The notes beneath the pieces are model-generated. The model was given only the letters and a program-made list of their open reading frames with translations. It had not been told where the DNA came from and made no database searches. The position numbers were made by a program, and so were the translations under genes. From the NCBI RefSeq assembly GCF_006540305.1, contig NZ_BJOR01000001.1, positions 7,750,001 through 7,814,000 on the forward strand: DNA of 64,000 nt, in the 5' to 3' direction. Numbering within the stretch: position 1 is the first letter of the stretch; each line of letters opens with the position of its first letter. Shown piece by piece: positions 15,073-24,393 of this stretch. The stretch is from Streptomyces sp. 6-11-2. Lineage in GTDB: Bacteria > Actinomycetota > Actinomycetes > Streptomycetales > Streptomycetaceae.

Positions 15073-17031
15073 TCAGCGCACGGTGACGGGCTTGGTGGTG
15101 GCCGTGCCGTTGGCCCAGCCGTTGCGGTGGGCGGTGATCTTGACCGTGACCTTCTGGCCACGGTCGGCCTTCACCAGGACGTAGGTGGACTTGGTCGCGC
15201 CGCTGATGGACTTGCCGTTGCGCTTCCACTGGTACGTGTAGGAAGTGGCGGACGGTGACCAAGTGCCGCGGGCAGCCGTCAGCTTGTAGCCGACCTTGCC
15301 GGAGCCGGAGATCGACGGCGCGGTGGTGGCCTTCAGGGCGGGGCCGACCGCGACCTTCAGCGCAGGGGAGGTGGAAGCGACGGAGCCCGCGCCGTTGCTG
15401 ACCGTGACCCGGCAGGACACCTTGTGGGCGTAGTCGGCAGAGGTGAGGGCGCGGGTCTTGGCGGTGGCGCCGGAGATGACCGCGCCGTCGCGCAGCCAGG
15501 ACCAGGTGGCCTTGGTGTTGGCGCCGTTCCAGGCGGCGGAGCAGTTGAGGGTGGAGCCGGTTCGGGCCGTTCCGCTCATCGCCGCGTTGGTGGTGATCTG
15601 TGGCTTGGGCAGCAGGGTCTGCGACTGGGACCACACCTGGGAGGTGTAGCCGCCGCTGCCGGTGTACTCGGCCTTGCGCCACAGCACCGTGGCCCGGCCG
15701 TCCGGTCCGGCAGCCACCTCGCCGGCGAGGGCGTCGGTGTTGGGGACGGCGGCGACGGGCGTGCTGTTCAGAGCGGTGGCCTTGCTCCAGGAGCCGTCGG
15801 CGCGCACCGCCCACTCAAGGTAGTTGTCGTCGCCGTTGTCGATGCTCGGCACCTGCGGCCACACGACCTGCACGGTTCCGTCAGCGCCGATGGAGGCATC
15901 CACCTGCCACTTGACGTAGCCGGTGGACAGTGTCTTCGGCGCGGACCAGGTCCCGGTGCTCGCGGTGCGGGTCACGGTCTGCACAACGGGGGTACCGGCG
16001 GTGCGGCTCCAACCCGTCCACACGTAGGTGACGTCACCGTTGGGCGCGGCCAACGGTTCGCTCCCGGCGCTGTAGTCGATGGCGGAAACGGCGGTCTGAG
16101 CGGCACCCCAATTGCCCGAAGGAGCGGTACGGGTGGCGGATTTGAGGTCGTCGGCGCCGTTGCGCCACAGCACGGTGGTGGCGCTCTTGGCGTCCATCGC
16201 CACCTGCACGTCGCTGGACGTGGCGTCGGTGCCGGGCAGCACGGAGGCGCTGCTCCAACTGGTCTGGGCCGAGGTGCGGGTGGCAGTGGAGACCGTGTGC
16301 TCGTAGGTGAAGCGGTTGAGTTCATCCCAGACCGCGGTGGCGGCGCCGCCGGGGGCCACCGCGAGGTCGATGCTCCAGATGGAACCGGTGGTGGTGGAGC
16401 CCAGCGTCCGGGGTGCGGACCACATCCGGTCGCCGGGGGCGAGGGAAGCGGTCCTCACATCGTAGTTCCGGTACCCGTCGCCCTGGTCCCATACGGCGGT
16501 GAAGGTGCCGTCGGCCGCCGCGGCCAGGCGGGGCGCGGACATGTCCAGGCCGTCCCAGGCGGCGAGCGTGGCCGGGGCGGACCAGGCTGCCGTCGCCGGG
16601 TTCCAGCCGGCGGCCAGGGCGACCAGCGAACCGTCTGCACCACTGCCGTCCAGCCAGGTCACCATGGCCCGCCCGTCGGCGCTCACGGCAAGGGCGGCCG
16701 CGGAATTCTTGTCACGCCCGGTCGCCAGGGTGTGCGGCGCACTCCACGTCGCTCTGCCGGCAGGCCGGACGGCGGTCCGGAAGTCCCAACCGACGGCCCC
16801 GGCTGCCTTGTCCCGCCACAGCGCGAACGCGGCGCCGTCACCGGCCACCTGGACATCGATGAGAGTTTGCTGGCCGTCCGTTCCGGTCAGGGCGACGGCG
16901 GTGCTCCACGGCCCCGCCGCCGCGGTGTACCCCGCGGCGGCAGAGGGAAGGGCGGTGCCCGACGAGACCGCAGCCACGGTGGCGGCGAGCGCCACGGCGA
17001 CAGTCTTCGGTCTGCGTATCTTCAGTGCCAT
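15073..17031 (-). CDS. Large secreted repeat protein with two C-terminal Ig-like domains
   Basis: A 652-residue exported protein. The N-terminus is a Sec signal peptide (KIRRPKTVAVALAATVAAVS, cleavage probably near residues 35-40). Residues 45-480 contain about eight repeats of a W(S/T)xAxxL...ADGxAxxxW type, which suggests a beta-propeller. Residues 485-652 hold two Ig-like repeats (PKPQITTNAAMSGTARTGST; APSISGSGKVGYKLTAARGT with YQWKRNGKSISGATKSTYV). ATG 17031 follows AGGAG; longer upstream frames are not protein-like. No catalytic motif seen. Probably an extracellular binding or adhesion protein. Confidence 0.85.
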   Translation of the reverse strand: MALKIRRPKTVAVALAATVAAVSSGTALPSAAAGYTAAAGPWSTAVALTGTDGQQTLIDVQVAGDGAAFALWRDKAAGAVGWDFRTAVRPAGRATWSAPHTLATGRDKNSAAALAVSADGRAMVTWLDGSGADGSLVALAAGWNPATAAWSAPATLAAWDGLDMSAPRLAAAADGTFTAVWDQGDGYRNYDVRTASLAPGDRMWSAPRTLGSTTTGSIWSIDLAVAPGGAATAVWDELNRFTYEHTVSTATRTSAQTSWSSASVLPGTDATSSDVQVAMDAKSATTVLWRNGADDLKSATRTAPSGNWGAAQTAVSAIDYSAGSEPLAAPNGDVTYVWTGWSRTAGTPVVQTVTRTASTGTWSAPKTLSTGYVKWQVDASIGADGTVQVVWPQVPSIDNGDDNYLEWAVRADGSWSKATALNSTPVAAVPNTDALAGEVAAGPDGRATVLWRKAEYTGSGGYTSQVWSQSQTLLPKPQITTNAAMSGTARTGSTLNCSAAWNGANTKATWSWLRDGAVISGATAKTRALTSADYAHKVSCRVTVSNGAGSVASTSPALKVAVGPALKATTAPSISGSGKVGYKLTAARGTWSPSATSYTYQWKRNGKSISGATKSTYVLVKADRGQKVTVKITAHRNGWANGTATTKPVTVR

Positions 17032-17751
17032 TACGGCTCCTGTCTCAGGCGAGCGCATCTTGCGCCCGGCATGCTCGCGCACATCGGAGCGAGGGGGGCG
17101 CAGCACCGGCGGAGGACACATGGCGTAGATGCCCTCATGCGGATCACGACGCCACCGCTCCCGCGCCGTGGTCATGATGACAGGACGAAGTAACGGACCA
17201 TGCCGCCGGGTGCCGGCCATCCTGTACGGACCAAGATGCGCTCCGCTCAGCGCACCACCGCCATGGTGTCCGGCCCTGCGAACCCACCGCGGGAGCGCCC
17301 GGCGACCAGACCCACGCCGACTTCGCCGCCCTCCGGGACAGCGGCGTTCCCCGTCCACGGCCGGACGTTGCGGGGCTCAGCGCACGACCTTGATCGCTCT
17401 CACCGACAACCGCTGTACCGATGTTCCCGAAGGCCAGAGGCGGACCGAACCGCCGCCGCCAACCTCAGCGAAGTCACCCGGGCCGTGAAGCGCCGGCTCA
17501 AGCAGTTCCAGTACCGCCCACACCTGGTAGACCGCTGCCTGGTCGGCGCCGGTCTGGCCCTGGACCGATGAGCGGCGCGGGACTTGAGAGGACCACGCAG
17601 GCGACGAGTCCGCCCCGATCTGCAGGAGCAGCATCCCCTGGACGGCGACCGGGCGTCCGGAGCCTGCCTCTGGCGCGTCCGTCGGTGGTGACGGCCCTCC
17701 GCAGGCGCATTCCCCTCGGCTCCCGACGGACAGGGGCGGTACCTTGCCGCC
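17032..17751. other. Long intergenic stretch, no confident gene
   Basis: About 720 bp between two divergent genes. One plus-strand frame ending at 17571 has a protein-like tail (NLSEVTRAVKRRLKQFQYRP then HLVDRCLVGAGLALDR) but no convincing start, so it may be the end of a decayed gene of unknown family. Promoters for both flanking genes should lie here. Confidence 0.4.
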
Positions 17752-18576
17752 ATGTGCATCTCGACAGGTGAGGCCGCGTTCTCCGGCACGATCGTGTACT
17801 GCGGACGGCAGCACCACCCCGTTCACGGCCTCATCCACGTCCTGGGCTACCAGAACACGGCCGTCAATCTGGCGGACGGTCCGAACGCCATGCTGCTGCA
17901 CGTGCCCACGCGGCAGCTCACCCCCGAGCACTTCCTCTCCGCCGGACGCACCGGTGACGTCCTGCACCGCATGGTCGCCGCCGTCGAACCCGTCGCCGCC
18001 GCAGCCGACGACGTCGCGTGGATGAGCGAGGGGCCGCAGCCCGTCCAGGTCTTCGACCACGACATCTACACAGTGCTCCTGGCCGCGGACCCCACGGTGG
18101 TCCCCGTCGCACTGCGGCAGGTGCCGCCACACCGGCGTCCGGAACTCGACCCGGAGCTCCTGGGCTTCTATGCCGACCACTTCGCCGACCACACCATCGC
18201 CGTGTGCTGCTTCGACAACGCCGACGCGCGACGCGCCAAGCCCCTGCTGCTGTGGTACCCGCCCCTCGACCCCGACCGGCTGACCGTGCCGGCACTGGAC
18301 AGCCACACCGGGGCGGCGCCGGACCTCGACACCCCCGTGCCCGTGGACCACTGGGTGCTGCTCTCCACCGATCAGGCCCCCACCGGCTGGGGTGAATCCG
18401 TCGACTACCCGCGGGACATGCGCCACAGCCTGCGCGCTTTCCTCCCCGCCGCCGTCGTGGGCCGGTACTACGGCCGCGAACAGAGCCTGCTCAACGGGGA
18501 TTTCACCATCAGACACCGTGACCTTCTCGCCGGCGACCTCAACCGCATCGAGCGCCAGCAACCGTCCCGCCGCTGA
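17752..18576 (+). CDS. Conserved-looking hypothetical protein (274 aa)
   Basis: A 274-residue soluble protein starting MCISTGEAAFSGTIVYCGR. The early Cys2 and the segment IHVLGYQNTAVNLADGPNAM look like a folded N-terminal domain, and a Cys-Cys pair occurs in HTIAVCCFDNADARRAKPLL near residue 150. There is no signal peptide or membrane helix. The start at Met-Cys and internal hydrophobic pattern are reminiscent of N-terminal-nucleophile hydrolases, but I cannot confirm this. Family not recognised. Single gene, convergent with the amidohydrolase downstream. Confidence 0.7.
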   Translation: MCISTGEAAFSGTIVYCGRQHHPVHGLIHVLGYQNTAVNLADGPNAMLLHVPTRQLTPEHFLSAGRTGDVLHRMVAAVEPVAAAADDVAWMSEGPQPVQVFDHDIYTVLLAADPTVVPVALRQVPPHRRPELDPELLGFYADHFADHTIAVCCFDNADARRAKPLLLWYPPLDPDRLTVPALDSHTGAAPDLDTPVPVDHWVLLSTDQAPTGWGESVDYPRDMRHSLRAFLPAAVVGRYYGREQSLLNGDFTIRHRDLLAGDLNRIERQQPSRR

Positions 18577-18688
18577 AAGGCAGGGCGGCCGGACCGTCGC
18601 GCGTCAGCCGAACGCCGACATCACCCAGTCAATTTCAGCGGCGTGCCCGCTCTGCGACTGTCGCCAAGTTTTCAGCGACGTACGGCAA

Positions 18689-20023
18689 TCAGTTCCTCGC
18701 CCTGTGCGGAGCCCCGGCCTCCCTGAATCCGCCTGGCAGGCCCTGCGTCCCGTGGGTGCGCTCCGCGATCCAGCCGGCCATCGCCCGTACGCCGACGCCG
18801 ATGGCGCGCTCATCCGGGGAGAAGTCGGGATAATGCGGGTAGCTCGTCGTGATGGCTGCTCCGGGAGCACGGACGCCGAGAAACGTGTATGTACCGGGGA
18901 TCCGGTCCAAGTAGAGGGCGAAGTCCTCGCCGCTGAAGGGCGGGAAGGCGGCACGAAGCTCGGTGACCGTGTCACGGCCGACGGTATGGCGTAGGTGACG
19001 GGTGAGCAGGTTGGCGTCGCGCGCTGGGCAGACCATGGCCGGGAACGGCTCGGCGGGGAAGCGCGTCGCGGCCCCCGCGTACGGCATGCTCGCTCGGCGG
19101 ATGTCCTCGCGGACCTCCACGTACCGCTCCGGCGGCCAGCAGCGATAGGACACGTTCACCGTGGCCTCCTGGGCTGTGGCGCGGACGGCTACGAACCGGG
19201 CCAGCGGACCGTTGGGCGTCTTGGCGTCGGCGACGATGCGCTCCAGGTCCGCTGGGGTCTGCGGCAGCGCCACCGTTGCAAGCGCGCTGATGTCGACGGC
19301 CAGGCGCCGCGCGGCATCGAGTGCGTCCGGCCCGGAAAGGGATACCTCCGCCTTGTCCTGGCCCGGCATCCCGTAGCCCGGAGTCACAGCGAACTGGCCG
19401 ACCGGGAACGGCCCGCAGTGCAGCGCGTGGATCTCCTCGATGCCCATACGTTCCAACACGCCCGCGTCGATCAGTGCGCGGGCGCCGGACAGGGTCTCCT
19501 CCGCAGGCTGGAAAAGGAAGACCGCTGTTCCGCTCAACTGCTGCCGCAGCCGTGCCAGGACCTGGGCGGCGCCGATACCCACCGCGGTGTGGACGTCGTG
19601 GCCGCAGACGTGGGCCGGCGCGGGACCCGTCCCGACGATGTCTGTGGGCGGAACCGCGTCCATGTCCGCCCGGTAGGCAACGGTCCGGCCTGGACACGTA
19701 CCCCGCAGGACACCGACGACACCGTGGCCGCCCACCCCGGTGGTGACGGTCAGCCCCGCCGCCCGCAGTTCCCGGGCCACCACAGCGGCCGTGCGCTGCT
19801 CCTGCCCCGGGGCTTCGGGGTGCCTGTGGATGTCCCGCCGCAACTCGATCAACGCGCGCTCCAGACGCGCCGTTTCGGCGGCCACCGCCGCCTGTCTCAC
19901 CGGCCCTCCCCACCCGCCGGCCACGGCCTTCCCCGCGCCTGCAAACACCGTTCCCACACCGGCCGCCGCTGCGCCGGCCAGTAGCGTGCGGCGCGCGAGA
20001 GCGCGTTCCATGCGACGACTCAC
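18689..20023 (-). CDS. Tat-exported M20-family amidohydrolase
   Basis: A 444-residue metallo-amidohydrolase of the M20D/hippurate-hydrolase type. A twin-arginine-like signal (LARRTLLAGAAAAG, residues 9-22) is followed by the catalytic domain: LRRDIHRHPEAPGQE near 55, AYRADMDAVPP near 105, metal motif HVCGHDVHTAVG near 125, FLFQPAEET near 155, and HALHCGPFPVGQF near 183. FSGEDFALYLDRIPG sits near 390. The usual CGHDGHT reads CGHDVHT. GTG 20023 is preferred (purine-rich AAGGGGG upstream). Such enzymes deacylate N-acyl amino acids or peptides outside the cell; substrate unknown. Confidence 0.9.
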   Translation of the reverse strand: MSRRMERALARRTLLAGAAAAGVGTVFAGAGKAVAGGWGGPVRQAAVAAETARLERALIELRRDIHRHPEAPGQEQRTAAVVARELRAAGLTVTTGVGGHGVVGVLRGTCPGRTVAYRADMDAVPPTDIVGTGPAPAHVCGHDVHTAVGIGAAQVLARLRQQLSGTAVFLFQPAEETLSGARALIDAGVLERMGIEEIHALHCGPFPVGQFAVTPGYGMPGQDKAEVSLSGPDALDAARRLAVDISALATVALPQTPADLERIVADAKTPNGPLARFVAVRATAQEATVNVSYRCWPPERYVEVREDIRRASMPYAGAATRFPAEPFPAMVCPARDANLLTRHLRHTVGRDTVTELRAAFPPFSGEDFALYLDRIPGTYTFLGVRAPGAAITTSYPHYPDFSPDERAIGVGVRAMAGWIAERTHGTQGLPGGFREAGAPHRARN

Positions 20024-20774
20024 TGTTTCCCCCTTCGGCTCACGTGGTTTCCCGGGACACACGATCGCCGACGCTGATGCCGCTGCCCATCCGGCCAGCC
20101 ACCATGGGGGAGTGGGGGTAACCACACCCCTGGGCGCAGGATTGGGTGACTGGAGGCGCAGCGGCTCCGGGTGTGGGAGTGGCCGCGCTTGGCCTCGAAG
20201 CGTTCCTGGTCCGGGTTGATGGTCATGTCCTGTCGGCTGACACGGGCCCAGGACAGGGCGTACTTCCACGCTGCGACCAGTGGCAACTGGCACGCTGCGT
20301 TAGGCAGCGCACCTGGTCGTACCCTGGCTCGTCCGCCTCGCAGGGCGCTCCACGAGCGCCAGCAGTTCGAGGTCCTCGCTTTCCACCAACGGAGTCCTCG
20401 TTCTGTACCTACCAGGAGCGAGCCGACCTCGCCGACCGGCTGCGCCGGGCCGTCACCGGGGGACGACTGGCCCGTCCGGCGGGCGCTCCGCAGGCGTCAC
20501 CCGTTGCGCGGCGGCAGGCTTGCAGCGTCTCGGGCGCCACGAGGCTGATGCACCGGCTCGACTGCAGCCCGCAGGTCCCCGAGCGCCGCGATGGTGGAGC
20601 GGCCGATGTAACCAGACGCCGCCAGCTTCTCCAGACAACGCGGGGAACAGGCGGCAGCGCGATCCGCTCGGGTCACGGGCGGGCAGTGCCTGCACGTTCC
20701 GTGGCGATCAGCAGCCGGTGCGCCACGTCGATCCAGCAATCCTCGCCCGCAATGCCGACAGCGGCTCTCCCGCC
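20024..20774. other. Intergenic/decayed stretch
   Basis: About 750 bp with no frame I can assign. A few segments look protein-like (for example plus-strand FCTYQERADLADRLRRAVTG near 20400) but lack starts and stop quickly. Probably decayed DNA between the amidohydrolase and the SDR fragment. Confidence 0.4.
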
Positions 20775-20993
20775 CTGCCCTGGAAGACAGCGGAACAAGG
20801 CGCGGCCACCTTCGTCCTGTTTGCCGTCTCCCCGCACACCCAAGGCGTCACGGGCCAGTACTTCGAAGATTGCCAGGAAGCGGAACTGCTACATCCGGAC
20901 AACCTTCACGGAGGAGTCGCCGACTACGCGCTCGACGGCGCCGGCGCCGCTCGCCTGTGGGCGCTCTCGATGAAGGCCGCCACGCGATCGTAG
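20775..20993 (+). pseudogene. C-terminal fragment of a short-chain dehydrogenase
   Basis: The frame reads WKTAEQGAATFVLFAVSPH, TGQYFEDCQEAEL and ALDGAGAARLWALSMKAA before a stop at 20993. This is the end of retinol-dehydrogenase-like SDR proteins (EQGAATSVLLA...GRYFEDCNEA...ARLWEVS). The NAD-binding and catalytic Ser-Tyr-Lys parts are absent and the upstream sequence is unrelated. Truncated remnant. Confidence 0.7.
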
Positions 20994-21018
20994 AGGCCGT
21001 TGATCGCGCACAGCCCGC

Positions 21019-21057
21019 CCTTGCGCCTGCCGACCGCAACGATCGGCAGGCGCAAGG
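21019..21057. terminator. 15-bp perfect hairpin after the SDR fragment
   Basis: CCTTGCGCCTGCCGA and its exact complement flank a 9-base loop. No T-run. It may be the old terminator of the dehydrogenase gene and now separates it from the P450 promoter. Confidence 0.5.
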
Positions 21058-21119
21058 CGTGTGCGGCTGAAAATCCCCCTGCCCGTGCCACATGGGTGAC
21101 GGCCGTGTTGCACCCCCAT

Positions 21120-21141
21120 AACAGATAGTCGAGTATCAGTT
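21120..21141. promoter_or_regulatory. Candidate TetR-type operator upstream of the P450 gene
   Basis: AACAGATA-N6-TATCAGTT: 8-bp arms with one mismatch, in an otherwise rare A-T-rich patch about 170 bp before the P450 start. A related core (AACTGATA) occurs near the tetR start at 23435, suggesting one regulator acts at both. Confidence 0.45.
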
Positions 21142-21312
21142 AAAAGGAGTGGGTCGTGTCAGGGCAACGGGTGCCGGCGGGCCGCGTCGGAGGCGGCCCG
21201 GCTCTCTCCGGATGCGTCCCCGCCTGCGCCCCCATGCCGGTCGTGCGGCCGGGTCCGGCCGCCTCGCACAGGCACCGTCAGCTTGCCCGAACCGTTCACC
21301 CAGGAGATGTTC

Positions 21313-22527
21313 ATGGCCGCGACCGCCCCCGCACCGCAGTTGCCGTTTGCCCGCCCCAACGCCCTGGACCTCGCACCGCTGTTTGCGCGCCTGCGCCAGC
21401 AGGGGCCACTGGCCCGGGTGACCACTCCGGCCGGTGACCCCGCCTGGCTGGTGACCACCTACGACGAGGCCCGCGCGATCCTGGGCGACCCCAGGTTCGG
21501 CAAGTCGCACCCCGCGCCCGAGACCGCGTCCAGGATCTCGTCGGCCGCGATCCAGTCCGGGCCCATCAGCACGTTCGAGGACGAGGCCCGCGAGCACGCG
21601 CGGATGCGCAGGATGCTCGTACCCGCCTTCACCGCACCGCGTATGCGGTGCCTGAGCGCAAGGATCGAGCACCTGGCCGGGCGCTGCCTCGACGGCATGG
21701 AGGAGGCCCGACGCAGCCGTCCTGATGCGCCGGTCAACCTGCACGAACACCTCTCGTTCCCGCTGCCGGTCCAGGTGATCTGCGAACTGCTCGGCGTGCC
21801 GAGCGGCGACCGGGACCTGCTGCGCGGCTGGTCCGAGCGGATCGGCGCCCTTCACGGCGGGGCTGACGGGCAGGGGGCCATGGCGGAGTTCCAGGCGTAC
21901 GTCGCAACGCTCGCCAAGGAAAAGCGCCTCTCGCCCGGCGAGGACGTCATCACCGACATCCTGAAGGTCCAGGCCGAGGACGCGACCTTCACCGAGGACG
22001 ACATGACCCGCCTGGCAGCCGGCCTGCTGTTCGCCGGCCACGAGACCACCTCGACCCGCATCGACTTCGGCGTGATGTTCCTGCTGAGTGATCCCGCTCG
22101 CCGCGACCACTTCGCCGCCGACCCCGCAGCGCAGGTGCAGGCCACCGTCGAGGAGATCCTGCGCATGGCCGCACCCGGCGGGCTCGGCCTGATGCGTTAC
22201 GCCCGCGAAGACGTCACCATCGGCAAGGACGTCATCGCCCGGGGCGACGCCGTCCTCGTCGCGATCAACTCCGCCAACCGTGACGCGAAGAGGTTCGAAG
22301 CCCCGGACACCTTCAACCCCTCACGCACCCCCAACGCACACCTGGCCTTCGGCCACGGCGGCCACTACTGCATCGGCAACGCCCTGGCCCGCACCGAGAT
22401 GCGCATCGCCTTCACCGCCCTCTTCCGCCGCATGCCCCGCCTGCACCTCGCCGTCGACCCCCACACCCTGCCTGACCACACCGAACGGCTGGCCGGTGGT
22501 GTCAGCACCGTCCCCGTCCTTTGGTGA
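21313..22527 (+). CDS. Cytochrome P450
   Basis: A 404-residue soluble bacterial P450 monooxygenase. It has the I-helix oxygen-activation motif AGHETTST near residues 239-246, the K-helix ExxR within VEEILR near 280, and the heme-ligand loop FGHGGHYCIGNALAR near 345-359. ATG 21313 (AGGAG 6 bases upstream) is preferred over ATG 21307 or TTG 21283 and gives the usual length. It is followed 47 bp later by a [3Fe-4S]-type ferredoxin, its likely electron donor, and then by a convergent TetR regulator. Substrate unknown; CYP105/107-like general layout. Confidence 0.95.
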   Translation: MAATAPAPQLPFARPNALDLAPLFARLRQQGPLARVTTPAGDPAWLVTTYDEARAILGDPRFGKSHPAPETASRISSAAIQSGPISTFEDEAREHARMRRMLVPAFTAPRMRCLSARIEHLAGRCLDGMEEARRSRPDAPVNLHEHLSFPLPVQVICELLGVPSGDRDLLRGWSERIGALHGGADGQGAMAEFQAYVATLAKEKRLSPGEDVITDILKVQAEDATFTEDDMTRLAAGLLFAGHETTSTRIDFGVMFLLSDPARRDHFAADPAAQVQATVEEILRMAAPGGLGLMRYAREDVTIGKDVIARGDAVLVAINSANRDAKRFEAPDTFNPSRTPNAHLAFGHGGHYCIGNALARTEMRIAFTALFRRMPRLHLAVDPHTLPDHTERLAGGVSTVPVLW

Positions 22528-22574
22528 CACGCTTGCCTGACGACCACGCCGTGACGGACGAGGAGAAGCAGAGC

Positions 22575-22769
22575 ATGCACCGGGAAACCGACACCGACCG
22601 ATGCGTCGCCTCTGGCCAGTGCGCCCTGAGCGCGCCCGCCGTGTTCGACCAGAGCGACGACGGCAAGGTCATCGTCCTCGACGCCGAGCCGCCACTGGCA
22701 GATCACTCCCGCACGCGGCAGGCCGCCGCCCTGTGCCCAGCCGGCGCCATCCACGTGCACGGCGAGTGA
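22575..22769 (+). CDS. [3Fe-4S]-type ferredoxin, P450 partner
   Basis: A 64-residue ferredoxin with exactly three cysteines in the pattern C10-x5-C16-x37-C54 (DRCVASGQC ... ALCPAGAI), typical of Streptomyces P450-linked ferredoxins that carry a three-iron cluster. ATG 22575 is preferred over upstream GTG/TTG codons because GAGGAG lies 9 bases before it and the length then matches the family. Same strand as the P450 gene, with no terminator in between. Confidence 0.92.
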   Translation: MHRETDTDRCVASGQCALSAPAVFDQSDDGKVIVLDAEPPLADHSRTRQAAALCPAGAIHVHGE

Positions 22770-22806
22770 CCCGCCCGCCATCAGAATGCCGGCGTCCGGA
22801 CAGCCC

Positions 22807-23421
22807 TCACGCCTCCGGGCGCCGCAGCGCCGGAGCCCCGCACGGCAAAGGACGCGCCGCGACGGGCGAGAGGCCGTCCAGGACCAGCGCCACATAGCGC
22901 CGCCACCCGTCCTCACCCGCATCCATCGTCCACAGCACGCTCACCAGCATGGTCATGAGGCGACGCACGTCTTCCGGCACCAGGTCGTCGCGCACCACGC
23001 CTTCCCGCTGACCCCGCTCGATGAGCGGGGTCAGCGCGTCGAAGAACCGGTCACCGACCTCCGGCGTCAGCACTCCGGCGCCGCGGGCCGCGGTCAGCAC
23101 GTTGTAGGCGTCGGCGGCCGACGACAGCGCCGCCTCCCACACCTGCGTCAGACCGCGCCGCACGTCATTGTCCCGGTCCGCCCGCTCCACCGCGGGCAGC
23201 ACCTGTTCGGAGAACTGCTGGTCCAGCACCGCGCGCAGCAGCACACCCTTGTCGGGGAAGTGACGGAACAGCGTCGCGATCCCCACCCCTGCATGCCGGG
23301 CGACCTCGTCCAGCGAGGTGTCGGGCCCGTGTTCGGTGAATACCTCACGCGCCGACCGGACGATCTTGTCGAAATTACGTGCCGCATCGGCACGCAGCGC
23401 TCGGGGGGTACCAGCAGGCAT
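22807..23421 (-). CDS. TetR-family repressor
   Basis: A 204-residue TetR regulator. The N-terminal HTH (NFDKIVRSAREVFTEHGPDT then SLDEVARHAGVGIATLFRHF, residues 15-55) is canonical, followed by a helical ligand-binding domain (WEAALSSAADAYNVLTAARG; LWTMDAGEDGWRRYVALVLD). It converges on the P450/ferredoxin pair and has dyads at its own promoter, so it may repress both itself and the P450. Effector unknown. Confidence 0.92.
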   Translation of the reverse strand: MPAGTPRALRADAARNFDKIVRSAREVFTEHGPDTSLDEVARHAGVGIATLFRHFPDKGVLLRAVLDQQFSEQVLPAVERADRDNDVRRGLTQVWEAALSSAADAYNVLTAARGAGVLTPEVGDRFFDALTPLIERGQREGVVRDDLVPEDVRRLMTMLVSVLWTMDAGEDGWRRYVALVLDGLSPVAARPLPCGAPALRRPEA

Positions 23422-23434
23422 GCCCCCACCTTAA

Positions 23435-23447
23435 CAACTGATAGTTG
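23435..23447. promoter_or_regulatory. Dyad at the tetR promoter
   Basis: CAACTGATAGTTG has perfect 5-bp arms, and ACTCGATTCGAGT (a perfect 6-bp-arm dyad) lies about 5 bp to the right. Both sit just upstream of the tetR start, suitable for autoregulation. The core AACTGATA recurs before the P450 gene. Confidence 0.45.
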
Positions 23448-23461
23448 ACACTCGATTCGAG

Positions 23462-24244
23462 TTGACAGGCGTTCCGGGCCGAACCGATATGGGCAGCGGA
23501 ATCGCGGAAGTCCGTGCCCGAGCGGGGCTCGCCGTGCCGGTGTGCGAGACCGGCCCGGAAAACCTCAAATCCGGATGCGATGCCGCGCTGGGCCGAATCT
23601 GCTTCACCACGGACTTGGTGGACTGTGCCGACCGGGACATGGTGATCGAGGCCGTGGCCGAGGACGAGCACATCAAAAGCGAGGTATTCGCGAGCCTGGA
23701 CAAGATCGTCGCCCAGGGGGACGCCATCCTCGCGATCAACACCTCATCCATCCCGGTGATGAAGCTGGCCATGGCCACCGGTCGCCCGGAGCAGGTCGGT
23801 GGCACCCACTTCTTCAATCCGGTGCCCGTGATGCCCCTGGTCGAGATCGTCCCCTCACTTCTGGCCGGCAACCAGGCTCGCTGGCTCGCCGAGGCCTTCG
23901 TCGCGGGGAGGTTGGGCAAGCAGGCCACCAGGTCACAGGACAGAGCGGGCTTCATCGTCAACTCCCTCCTCGTCCCGTACGCTGTCCGCCATCCGCATGC
24001 TCGAATCCGGCATGGCCACGGCCGAGGACATCGACAACGGCATGATTCTCGGTTGCGTCCACTCTATGGGCCCCTGCGGCTGGCCAACCTGATCGGCCTC
24101 GACACCGTGAAGGCCATCGCCGACTCCATGTGCGAGGAGTTCAAGGAACAGTTGCGCTCCCCGCCGTCCCTGCTGCTGCGGATGGTCGACGCCAGACTGC
24201 TCGGCAAGAAGAGCGGCCGCGGCTTTCACGACTACGCCCGCTGA
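23462..24244 (+). pseudogene. 3-hydroxyacyl-CoA dehydrogenase (hydroxybutyryl-CoA type), degraded
   Basis: Clear remnant of a 3-hydroxybutyryl-CoA dehydrogenase: MGSGIAEVRARAGLAVPVCE (Rossmann start), DMVIEAVAEDEHIKSEVFAS, INTSSIPVMKLA, THFFNPVPVMPLVEIV (catalytic His region), RAGFIVNSLLVPY and LLGKKSGRGFHDYAR. The nucleotide-binding GAGxMG reads GRTDMG and the true start is missing. Between about 23980 and 24070 the frame shifts out and back: the expected IRMLESGMATAEDIDNGMIL lies in another frame. There is also a short gap after GPENLKSG. Non-functional. Confidence 0.88.
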
Positions 24245-24306
24245 GAGACCCGCACGAAGAGACGCAACGTTTGACCGACAAATACTCGCGAGTAGAGCAC
24301 CCGAAG

Positions 24307-24393
24307 GTGAGCTTGAGGATCGTTGTCACTGTGAAATACGTGTCCGATGCGACCGGCGACCGGTGCTTCACTGAGGACACCACGACCGACTCC
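24307..24393 (+). pseudogene. Electron-transfer flavoprotein beta subunit, N-terminal fragment
   Basis: GTG 24307 opens VSLRIVVTVKYVSDATGDRC then FTEDTTTD, the characteristic start of EtfB (SLRIVVCVKYVPDATGDRxF). Homology ends after 29 codons. Together with the preceding broken dehydrogenase it suggests deletion debris from fatty-acid oxidation genes. Confidence 0.75.

Noticed and set aside
15424..17193. 589-aa plus-strand open frame opposite the secreted repeat protein
   Set aside because: Gly/Ala/Val-rich shadow frame with no domains; the opposite strand has a signal peptide and repeats.
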